64,000 nucleotides of DNA from Beijerinckiaceae bacterium (GTDB lineage Bacteria; Pseudomonadota; Alphaproteobacteria; Rhizobiales; Beijerinckiaceae). The position numbers and the translations under genes were made by a program. Below, one piece after another: positions 9,245 to 18,900 of the stretch (position 1 is the stretch's first letter; every line of letters starts with the position of its first letter). The stretch lies in contig CANGJJ010000006.1 of assembly GCA_947454485.1 (NCBI GenBank), positions 62,001 to 126,000 of the forward strand, given 5' to 3'. The notes beneath the pieces are model-generated. The model saw only the letters and a program-made list of their open reading frames with translations. It was not told where the DNA came from and ran no database searches.

Positions 9245-10195
9245 ATGACCGCAGCACCCGGCCGCATTGACGTCCATCACCATCTTCTGCCCGAATTCTA
9301 CAAAGACGCGCAGCGCGCAGCGGGCATCGGCGGCACTGCCTATCAGGGCTTTCCCGAATGGAGCCCCGAACATTCCATCCGCTTGATGGACCGCGAAGGC
9401 ATCGGCGCGGCTGTTGTCTCTTACACATCGCCCGGCATCTGGTTTGGCGACCGCGCGCAAACGCGCGATCTGGCGCGCCGCTTCAATGATTATCTGGCAG
9501 AACTCATCACCAAATGGCCGACACGTTTTGGCGCTTTCGCCTTTCTGCCTTTGCCTGATGTTGATGCATCGCTGAAAGAGCTGGAGCGTATTTCAGAGTT
9601 GAAACTCGATGGCGTCTGCCTGCTCACCAGTGTGGATGATCGCTATATCGGCCATCCTGATTTCGAGCCGCTCTATCAAGAGCTGAACAAACGCAAGACC
9701 GTCACCTTCATTCACCCCTGCTACCCACCGGGCGTGGAAGCCAAGGGCTGGGATCTGCCGCGCATGCTCGTTGATTATCCCGGGGAGACGACCAAGGTTG
9801 CAACCAATCTCATCTTGAAGGGCGTGACGACGCGCTGCCCTGACATTCCCTTCATCCTGTCCCATTCAGGCGGCACACTGCCGATGCTCGCCCACCGCAT
9901 CTCGCTCTTCGACAAGTCGAACACCTTCAAAGACAACTATCCAGACGGCGCGCTGCATCACATTGCGCGCTTCTATTACGACACGGCTTTGTCAGGCCAT
10001 AAAGTACCGCTGACGGCACTGCGCGGCTTTGTGCCCGACACACAAATCATGTTCGGCACCGACTATCCCTATATTTCGGAGGATAAGGTCACGCGCGAAC
10101 GCGAGGGCTTTGACGCCTATGAAGGGCTGCAAGGGGCCAATCTGAAGGCAGTTGAGCGCGACAACGCTCTGCGCCTCTTCCCGCGTCTGCGCTAA
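9245..10195 (+). CDS. Amidohydrolase 2 family protein (ACMSD-like decarboxylase/hydrolase)
   Basis: A 316-residue metal-dependent TIM-barrel enzyme related to aminocarboxymuconate-semialdehyde decarboxylase. The metal motif HxH is at residues 11-13 (IDVHHHLLPEFY). Further ligands are in FIHPCYPP, in the SHSGG motif and in FGTDYPY (the catalytic Asp). Family members decarboxylate aromatic or muconate acids or hydrolyse lactones. The LigAB-type dioxygenase about 2 kb upstream makes a role in ring-cleavage product processing possible but unproven. GGAGGAACCACC precedes the ATG. Confidence 0.88.
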   Translation: MTAAPGRIDVHHHLLPEFYKDAQRAAGIGGTAYQGFPEWSPEHSIRLMDREGIGAAVVSYTSPGIWFGDRAQTRDLARRFNDYLAELITKWPTRFGAFAFLPLPDVDASLKELERISELKLDGVCLLTSVDDRYIGHPDFEPLYQELNKRKTVTFIHPCYPPGVEAKGWDLPRMLVDYPGETTKVATNLILKGVTTRCPDIPFILSHSGGTLPMLAHRISLFDKSNTFKDNYPDGALHHIARFYYDTALSGHKVPLTALRGFVPDTQIMFGTDYPYISEDKVTREREGFDAYEGLQGANLKAVERDNALRLFPRLR

Positions 10196-10249
10196 GGCCT
10201 TTTTTCGCCAAGATCCATGCTTAGATATTGCGTGAACCAAAGGGCGCGC

Positions 10250-11698
10250 ATGGCACTGGATTTGATCGACGAGGCACGCATCACGGCTCGCGCCTTGGCT
10301 GACTATGTCGGCGGGCGCGGGCTGCGGCTCGGTGTCACTGGTCTGTCGCGCGCCGGCAAGACCGTCTTCATCACAGCCCTTGTGCATAGCTTGTTGCGCG
10401 GCGCGCGTATGCCCGTCCTGCGCGCCATGAGCGAGGGCCGCTTGATCAGCGCAAGACTGGAGCCGCAGCCTGATGATGCTGTGCCCCGCTTTGCCTATGA
10501 GGATCATCTGGCCGCACTGACGGGCGGCATAGAAGGCCCACAGGCCCGCCACTGGCCGCAGTCCACACGTCGCATCTCAGAACTGCGCCTCACCCTCACC
10601 TTTGAATCGCAAAAGCGCTGGCGCAAAGGCGCGCGCAATCTCACCATCGACATCGTCGATTATCCCGGCGAATGGCTGCTCGATCTGCCACTACTCGACA
10701 AGACCTATGCACAATGGTCGCGCGAGACATTGGAGGCCAGCGCACAAGCCGCGCGCGCGCATCTGGCTTCTGAATGGCGCGGTTATCTCACCATACTCGA
10801 TGCTGCTGGCGCGGCTGACGAAGAAAAAGCGCGCAAAGCCGCTCATCTCTTTACTGCCTATCTGCGCCACGCACGCGATGAGCGCTATGCTCTGTCCACT
10901 TTACCACCTGGCCGCTTTCTCATGCCCGGCGATCTTGAGGGCTCGCCCGCCCTCACCTTCTCACCCTTGGTGATGGAGGGCGACGAGCCCGCACCCCATA
11001 CGCTTGGCGCGCTGATGCAGCGTCGCTACGAAGCTTACAAGTCATATATTGTGAAGCCCTTCTTTCGCGATCACTTCGCGCGGCTCGATCGGCAGATTGT
11101 TTTGGTCGATGCTTTGGGCGCGCTCAACTCGGGCCCAACTGCCGTGCGTGATCTCGAACAGGGTTTGAGCGATGTGTTGCAAGCCTTCCGCACCGGTCGC
11201 AATGGTGCGCTTGCGCAAATCTTTCGCCCGCGCATCGACAAAATTCTCTTTGCCGCCACCAAAGCCGACCATCTCCATCATTCCATGCATGATCGGCTGG
11301 AGATGATTGTGCGCCACCTCGTCGCGCGCGCCCTCTCACGCGGTGAGGCGAGCGGCGCGACGATGGATGTGATTGCTTTGGCTGCTGTGCGCGCAACGCG
11401 TGAACTGCGCTTGCGCGATGGCACACGCGAGATCGACGCCATCAGCGGCACGCCCCTGAAGGGTGAGCAGATTGGCGATCAGATTTTTGATGGTCAAACA
11501 GAGATGGCGATTTTCCCCGGCATCTTGCCCGAAGATCCACGCAGCGTCTTTCGCGGCGAGGGTTTGGCGCAAGACGAATCCGAAGCTGATTGGCGCTTTG
11601 CGCGCTTCCGCCCGCCGCTCTTGAGCGAGGGCGCACAGCTGCCCCATATTCGTCTCGACCGAGCCCTGCAATTCTTGCTGGCGGATAAACTCACATGA
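10250..11698 (+). CDS. ycjX: YcjX-family P-loop GTPase-like protein
   Basis: A DUF463/YcjX protein of 482 residues with a P-loop GLSRAGKT near residue 33 and a DIVDYPGEWLLDLPLL segment typical of the family. YcjX is a stress-linked nucleotide-binding protein of unknown cellular role, encoded beside ycjF in many proteobacteria. I chose the ATG at 10250 (MALDLIDEARI) with AAAGGG upstream; an upstream ATG at 10217 has no ribosome site. The stop overlaps the ycjF start by 4 bases. Confidence 0.9.
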   Translation: MALDLIDEARITARALADYVGGRGLRLGVTGLSRAGKTVFITALVHSLLRGARMPVLRAMSEGRLISARLEPQPDDAVPRFAYEDHLAALTGGIEGPQARHWPQSTRRISELRLTLTFESQKRWRKGARNLTIDIVDYPGEWLLDLPLLDKTYAQWSRETLEASAQAARAHLASEWRGYLTILDAAGAADEEKARKAAHLFTAYLRHARDERYALSTLPPGRFLMPGDLEGSPALTFSPLVMEGDEPAPHTLGALMQRRYEAYKSYIVKPFFRDHFARLDRQIVLVDALGALNSGPTAVRDLEQGLSDVLQAFRTGRNGALAQIFRPRIDKILFAATKADHLHHSMHDRLEMIVRHLVARALSRGEASGATMDVIALAAVRATRELRLRDGTREIDAISGTPLKGEQIGDQIFDGQTEMAIFPGILPEDPRSVFRGEGLAQDESEADWRFARFRPPLLSEGAQLPHIRLDRALQFLLADKLT

Positions 11699-12687
11699 AC
11701 TCCCTGCGCCCCAAAGCCTACCACCTGCAAGATCCATCTGTGGAGATGGATCTGCAAGAGGATGTCTTCGCTGAACATGACCTGCCGCAAAGCGATGAGA
11801 GCGCGGTAGAGGAGGCACAAGCGCGCGGGATTATCGCGCGCGGCTTGATGAGTTGGGGCACTATCTTCTGGTCAGCGCTTACGGCCCTTATTTCAATGGC
11901 GCTCAGTGCCTCAGCCTATGATCTGGTCAGTGACTTCTTTGCGCGCTCGGCAGCCTTGGGCGCGCTGGCTCTCACGCTGCTCAGCCTGATCATCATCGCA
12001 GCTCTCATCTTCATCACCCGTGAAGTGCGGGGCCTTTTCCGCCAACGCTATATTGCCGATCTCCATCAAGCCTTCGCCCGTGCGCATGAGATGGATGATC
12101 GAGATGCAGCACGCTTGCTGGTCGGTCGCTTGGCCAGCCTTTATGAGAACCGCCCCACCACGGCGCGGGCCCGCAGTGAACTGGCACGCCTGCGCGAAGA
12201 GATCATTGATGGCCGCGATCTGGTCGAACTCACCGAACGATATTTGGTGAGCGCGCTTGATGACGAGGCCACGCGAGAGATTGCGCGCGCTGCCAAACGC
12301 GTCTCAGTCGTCACCGCGATTAGCCCGCGCGCCATCATTGACTTGCTCTTTGTGCTTGGCCAAGCCGTGCAACTCATCCGACGCATTGCGGAGATCTATG
12401 GCGGCCGACCCGGCTTCTTTGGCTTTCTGCGTATCGCAAAATCCGTCGCCGCCCATCTGGCGATCACAGGCGGCATGGCAGCGGGTGACAGTCTTGTGCA
12501 GCAAGCTTTGGGTCACGGCATCGCCGCCAAACTTTCCGCCCGTTTGGGTGAAGGTGTTCTCAATGGCATGATGAGCGCCCGCATTGGCCTGTCTGCCATG
12601 GCACTTTGTCGCCCCCTGCCCTTCCTCACCAAACCAACCCCCGGCGTCAGCGATGTCGCGCCATTTTTGTTGTCGCGTGACAAGTGA
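11695..12687 (+). CDS. ycjF: YcjF-family inner-membrane protein
   Basis: A 330-residue DUF697/TIGR01620-type protein. It has an acidic soluble N terminus and two predicted transmembrane helices (about residues 58-77 and 88-107). A Glu/Arg-rich cytoplasmic region (TREVRGLFRQRYIADLHQAF) follows, then a C-terminal DUF697 domain with hydrophobic stretches (IDLLFVLGQAVQLIRRIAEI). It starts inside the ycjX stop codon, so the two are translated together. The pair is conserved but of unknown function; in enterobacteria it belongs to the phage-shock regulon. No psp gene is visible here. Confidence 0.88.
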   Translation: MNSLRPKAYHLQDPSVEMDLQEDVFAEHDLPQSDESAVEEAQARGIIARGLMSWGTIFWSALTALISMALSASAYDLVSDFFARSAALGALALTLLSLIIIAALIFITREVRGLFRQRYIADLHQAFARAHEMDDRDAARLLVGRLASLYENRPTTARARSELARLREEIIDGRDLVELTERYLVSALDDEATREIARAAKRVSVVTAISPRAIIDLLFVLGQAVQLIRRIAEIYGGRPGFFGFLRIAKSVAAHLAITGGMAAGDSLVQQALGHGIAAKLSARLGEGVLNGMMSARIGLSAMALCRPLPFLTKPTPGVSDVAPFLLSRDK

Positions 12688-12711
12688 TGCCTCTCCCAGC
12701 GCCTGCGTCAT

Positions 12712-12888
12712 CCTTCTCCCTGTGGGAGAAGGTGGCCGCGGAGCGGACGGATGAGGGGATCGGATATTCGTTGTGAGAGGCGCCATCCACCCTCCCCTTG
12801 AGGGGGAAGGTAGAGCGTTCTCAATTCTGCAACGCCCGATCCCCTCAGTCAGCATGCGCTGACAGCTCCTCCCACTGGGAAGAGCGGG
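12712..12888 (-). repeat. Intergenic bipartite palindromic repeat, copy B (inverted)
   Basis: Read on the minus strand this has the same order as copies A and C. The left module (about 12835-12888) includes the CAGTGGGAGGAGCTGTCAGC arm and the GTCAGCGCATGCTGAC hairpin. The right module (about 12712-12763) ends in the CCTTCTCCC...GGGAGAAGG hairpin. It lies between the convergent ycjF and msrQ genes. The middle (about 12764-12834) is unlike the middles of copies A and C. Confidence 0.85.
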
Positions 12889-12892
12889 CGCT

Positions 12893-13759
12893 TTATTTTG
12901 CGAAGGTGTTGCGCGCGGCCTTCGCCCCAAACCTCACGCGCACTTCCGCCAACACAGCCACCATCACGCCCGCCAGCAGCACCCACCATGCGGGGCGAAT
13001 TGTGTAGCTGAAATCCAGATTGGCCGAGATGACACGCCAGATACTGACGGTCGTGGAGAGCTTGTAATAGAGCGCCTCCAAAGCAGCGGTCGCCACACCG
13101 CTCACCACAGCAACGCCTGCAAGATTAACAAAGCCCGGCACGAAACTTTTACGCACAGCACGAAAAGCCATCAGCAAAACAAAAAGGCCGCACATCAAAG
13201 CCGCCTCGCTCGCATCAAGCCGCACTTCCATGAAATAATGAATGAGGCTGAGTAACGTGGCGACATAGACCCAAGAATGGAGCACATTCCATTTCTGTGC
13301 GCCCAGATATCTGATGCCCATGTCATTCGACGTGAGCGCGAGGGGGATCATGATCAACGTACCGATCAGCCCCACCGTCAAAAACAAACGCAGCACCAAT
13401 TCCAGCGCAATCGTCATCCATGCAAAGCGCAGATCAACACACCACAGCGCAATATGCGCCAGCGTATAGAAGAGCGCGGCCAGGCCCAGCATACGCCGCA
13501 CGATGATAAGGCGATTGAGCCGCGCCACATAGCGCAGTGGCGTGACGGCCAAAGACAGGACAAGAATGCGGATCGCCCAATCGCCGCTCTCGCGCACAAG
13601 ATCCGTGATGGGCTTGGGCGAATATAAACCCGCCTCAAATTTATAGACCATCCAGATAGCGGGCGCGATCAGCGCCAACAATGTGGCAAGCTTGAGCCAT
13701 GACAGACGGCCTGCGCGATCTGTCCAAGGCATCCAAACAGACAGAGCGGCGGCACTCAT
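12893..13759 (-). CDS. msrQ: MsrQ, haem-binding membrane subunit of a methionine sulfoxide reductase system
   Basis: A 288-residue inner-membrane protein of the ferric-reductase-like transmembrane family (YedZ/MsrQ). It has about six to seven helices and candidate haem-ligating histidines in TLAHIALW, VLHSWVY and SLIHYFM. MsrQ passes electrons from quinol or flavin to the periplasmic molybdoprotein MsrP, which repairs oxidised methionines. No msrP gene is beside it in the window, which is unusual for the canonical msrPQ operon. Its upstream same-strand neighbours are ferredoxin-NADP reductase and a ferredoxin. The start at 13759 has AGGA about 9 bases upstream. Confidence 0.85.
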   Translation of the reverse strand: MSAAALSVWMPWTDRAGRLSWLKLATLLALIAPAIWMVYKFEAGLYSPKPITDLVRESGDWAIRILVLSLAVTPLRYVARLNRLIIVRRMLGLAALFYTLAHIALWCVDLRFAWMTIALELVLRLFLTVGLIGTLIMIPLALTSNDMGIRYLGAQKWNVLHSWVYVATLLSLIHYFMEVRLDASEAALMCGLFVLLMAFRAVRKSFVPGFVNLAGVAVVSGVATAALEALYYKLSTTVSIWRVISANLDFSYTIRPAWWVLLAGVMVAVLAEVRVRFGAKAARNTFAK

Positions 13760-13787
13760 GGCAGCAATCCTGCGCCCGCCGCCACGC

Positions 13788-14825
<1,038 letters not shown>

Positions 14826-14848
14826 TCAGATCTCTGCCTGCTAGAATA

Positions 14849-15226
<378 letters not shown>

Positions 15227-15267
15227 TCATAGCAAAAGAGACATCGCAATGCGAGTGCGCCTCAAGC

Positions 15268-15657
15268 TCAAGCGAGCAGGGTCTTGATGGCGCTGGTGGC
15301 CGCGCGCACGGCAGCCTCAAGATCGGCCAAGGCGCTGGCCAGCACCTTATCCTTCACGGGACTGTCAGCCAGGCCCTCAAAGGTCTGGGCAGCGACCGCG
15401 ACACCCCCCGCCCCCACGGCCCGGGCCGAGGCGGCCAAGGTGCGGGCGAGATCGCGCTGCAGGGCGCGGCTCTGGCTCGTGCGCAGCTGCCCCAAAAGCT
15501 GGGTGGCCTGCCTCTCAAAGAGGGACAAAAGCTCACGCTCAAGCTCGGCATTGCCGTGACTTTGATGGGCGAGGCGCACCAAATCGAGAGGCCGCTCGGC
15601 CTCTGGCTGGGGATAACTTGCGCCCTCAAGCGCCCTGACTTGCAGGCGGGCCGTCAT
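15268..15657 (-). CDS. Hpt-like domain protein lacking the phospho-accepting histidine
   Basis: A 129-residue helical protein with the layout of short rhizobial Hpt proteins: LDLVRLAHQSHGNAELEREL, then LLSLFERQATQLLGQL, then the helix that normally carries the AHTLKGSA motif. Here the latter reads LARTLAASA (residues 70-78): Arg72 replaces the phospho-accepting His and Ala75-Ala76 replace Lys-Gly. If the assignment is right it cannot relay phosphate and would act as a decoy or scaffold. It is divergent from the large coiled-coil gene, so both promoters lie in 15658-15920. Confidence 0.6.
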   Translation of the reverse strand: MTARLQVRALEGASYPQPEAERPLDLVRLAHQSHGNAELERELLSLFERQATQLLGQLRTSQSRALQRDLARTLAASARAVGAGGVAVAAQTFEGLADSPVKDKVLASALADLEAAVRAATSAIKTLLA

Positions 15658-15920
15658 GTGAGCCTCCGAAACAAATTGCTAAGCTACTGATGGAGCCCGG
15701 ACTTTGAGATCACGGACTCGCGTCCCTCATCATGCCCCGCCCAGATGAAAGGGGCGTTAACGACGATTCAGTTTTCGCCCCTGCCAAGGTTTCAATTTGT
15801 GTAGTTCGCGGTTACATTTCTAAGTCATTAAGAATGGGATTGTTGGGTGGGCAAACCTTTCATCCCCGTAAGCTGCCTTACGGCAGCCCAAGCGTCATTT
15901 TTAAGTAGAGGCGGTAAGAC
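15658..15920. promoter_or_regulatory. Divergent control region between Hpt-like gene and polar-growth gene
   Basis: These 263 non-coding bases are more AT-rich than the surroundings. They contain a GTTAACG palindrome (about 15757-15763) and an imperfect hairpin AAGCTGCCTTACGGCAGC near 15870-15887. They must hold the promoters of both divergent genes. Single TTAA half-sites occur, but no complete TTAA-N7-TTAA CtrA box, so cell-cycle control is not supported by what I see. AGAGGCGG precedes the ATG of the rightward gene. Confidence 0.5.
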
Positions 15921-18900
15921 ATGGCGACGACACCCCAGGCGCAGGATCCGTCCGAAAGCGCCCTGTCCGCGATCGAAGACGCTCTGAATCTTACCGCAGC
16001 GGAAGGCAAAGACTTAGCCTCCGCCAGCGATGCCAACCGCCTTCCCAAGGTGGATGACAATAAAGACCTCGCGCCGCGACCGCGCAGCACGCTCACACCG
16101 CCTGAGCCTGCCAATGAATCCGCCCGCCGCAAAGCCGAACCCGACGCGATTGCCCCCTCGTCGAAGCCCGCCAATGACGACCGCCGTTCGGTTGGCCAGA
16201 TCCTTCAGGCGTTGCAATACCGCCCCAGCAGCACACCTCTCGTCCTCGCAGGTCTTGCCTCGGCCTCATGGTTGGTTCTGTCCGCTCTTTATGTGAGCGG
16301 CGAAGCTGCCCTCGCCACCAAGGCGCAGATGGCTCTTTATGCATTGGGCGCTTTTGGCCCCTGCGTATTCTTCTTTATCTCTGCCAGCCTCACGCGCCGC
16401 GTGCAGGAGATGCGCCACACCGCCCGCTCCATGAGCGAAGTCGCGATCCGTTTGGCCGATCCTGAAAGCTTTACAACCGAACAAGTGATGATGCTGTCGC
16501 AGGCCATCCGCCGCGAACTCGCCTCCATGGGCGATGGCGTCGAGCGCGCGCTGGCCCGGGCCGGCGAGCTTGAAATGCTCGTGCACAATGAAGTCTCCAA
16601 TCTCGAGCGCTCTTATTCTGACAATGAGCGCCGCATTCGCGCCTTGATCGACGAATTGGCCGCCGAGCGCGAAGCCATTGTTGGCAATGCTGACCGCGTG
16701 CGTCAGGCAGTCTCACAAGCGCAAGAGGCGATCTCGCGTGAACTCGCTCATGCGGGTGGGCGCATCGCCGAGCAGGTTACAGAAGCAGGCCTGCAGGTCT
16801 CCAATTCGCTGGGCAACCATACCGAGCAGATCACTCGTCAGCTGCGCGATTCAGGCAGCGAGATTCTGCATGCGGTGGGCGACCAGAGCCAGTCCATCGT
16901 GCAGCAACTGCAGAGCGCCGGCGACACGATCACCGAGAGCGTGCGCGGCTTCAACCATATTTTCGAGAGCTCGCGTCTGGAGCTGAACGAGGCTGGTCAG
17001 CAGCTCTCGCAGGTTCTGACTGAGCGCACCACAGCCTTCCATGATGTCGTTCATCAGGCGCGCGAAGAGCTCGACACTGCTGGTCAGCAATTGTCCGGCA
17101 TGCTCAATGACCAGACCAATGCCTTCAGCACGGTCGTTCATACAGCGCGCGAAGATCTCACCGTCACTGGCGAGCAGCTCTCCAACTTGCTGAGCGAGCG
17201 CACCGAGGCCTTCCACACGGTCGTCAGCCATGCGCGCGACGAATTGATGGTCGCAGGCCAACATCTGGAAGCCACGCTCGACGAGCGCACCCGCACTTTC
17301 GCGGCCCTGTCCAGCGATACGCAAGTCGCACTCGCCACGACGGGCGACCAGATTGCGCAGGATATTGCCGAGCGCACCAATCAGGCTGCCGAAGTGCTCG
17401 CCTCCTCGCGCGACATCGTCATCGGTGCCACCACCGATGTTGAGAATGCCATCGCCGAACGTGTCGATCATTTGCGCACTGTTCTGGAGAGCGCGCAGGA
17501 TACGATGGCCCAGTCGGGCGATCAGCTCGCCTCGACCTTCTCCGAAAAGACAGAGTCCCTGCGCCTTGCAGTGGAAACCTCGCAGCAGTCGCTCGTGGGC
17601 GCCAGCGAAGTTGTCGCGCAGGCCTTTGCAGAACGCGTCGACGAGCTGCGCTCGACCATCGAACAGTCGCAGGCCAATGTCGCCGATGCAGGCGATCTGG
17701 TGGCGGCAGCTCTTGCAAGTCGCGCCGAAGAGGCGCGCAACGCCCTCCTCGCCCAGCAGGCCGAATTCGAAACCGCAGGCGAGCAGCTCATTGTGGCGCT
17801 TGTCGAGAATATGAATGGCGTACGTCAGGCCCTCAGCGAGTCGCGCGGCGGCTTTGTGGAGGCCGGCGACGAAGTGGCCGCGACCATCGGTGCGCGGATC
17901 GATGCAGTCCATGCCATGCTGCAGGACGCAAGCCGCGAACTCACCCAGTCGGGCGAAGAGCTGGCGCGTGTGCTCGACCAGCAGACCGAAGTCACCAAAA
18001 CCACGCTCGGCCATTCAGGCGCCGATCTCATCGAGATCTCCAACCGCGTCACGGCCGATCTTGCGATGCATGTCGCGACATCGCGTCAGGAGATCGAGGC
18101 CGCGCATATCAGCCTGCAAGAGCAGCTTGAGCTGCATCGCAGCTTCGTGCGCGAGACGCTCGACGAACATACGAGCGCGACCGGCACGCACTTTGCTGAA
18201 TCCACCAACGATGTTCTGTCGGCCATCGCCGTTCATTCCGAGCGCGTGGCAGAGAATCTCGAAGTCCGCGTGCGCGAATTCCGCACCGCTGTTCTCTCGC
18301 TCGGCGATGCGCTGGGCGATCAGATTGCCTCGCAGTCGGAGCGCTTCTCGACCGATATCGGTGTGGGCCTCAGTGCCATCGAAGAGACCTTCAGCGTCCA
18401 TGGCGAAGGCCTCAACACCAAATTCACCGAACGCACACAGGAAATTGCCAGCCAGCTTGGCGGCTTGATTGAACGTGTGGAGAGCGGCCTTGATTCGCGC
18501 TCGCGTTCGCTCAGCGATTCACTGGCCAATAATGCACTCGAAGTGGCGCGCAGCCTCGGCGAAGGCGTCAATGCGATCAACCGCGCGTTGGATCCTGCCG
18601 CGATGGATGAGGCCCTTGGGCAGCGTCTGGCCGAAACCAACACCCTCCTCACCGAAAAGATCGCCGCCCTGCAGGTCGTGCTCGACGAGGGTGCACAGAC
18701 CATCGGCAACAGCTTCGAAGAGCGTCAGCAAAGTCTCGCAGCCTCCGTTGCCAAACATGGTCAGGAGATCAACGAGACGGTGGAGCTTGCCAGCCAACTC
18801 GTCAACGAGACCATGGGCTCACGCGCGCGCGAATTGCACGAGATGCTCGCTGCTACAGCGCGCAGCATGACCGACACGCTCGACACTGTGACCCAGACCA

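Noticed and set aside
15658-15920. CtrA-type box (TTAA-N7-TTAA) upstream of the polar-growth gene
   Set aside because: Only isolated TTAA half-sites are present; no pair has the required 7-base spacing.
16851-18014. 387-codon open frame on the minus strand
   Set aside because: It is the shadow of the repeat region of the coiled-coil gene, where biased codons suppress stops on the other strand.
16992-18122. Regular 87-bp spacing considered as a CRISPR or DNA satellite
   Set aside because: The units are diverged at DNA level and lie in one long open reading frame; the period is a protein repeat.
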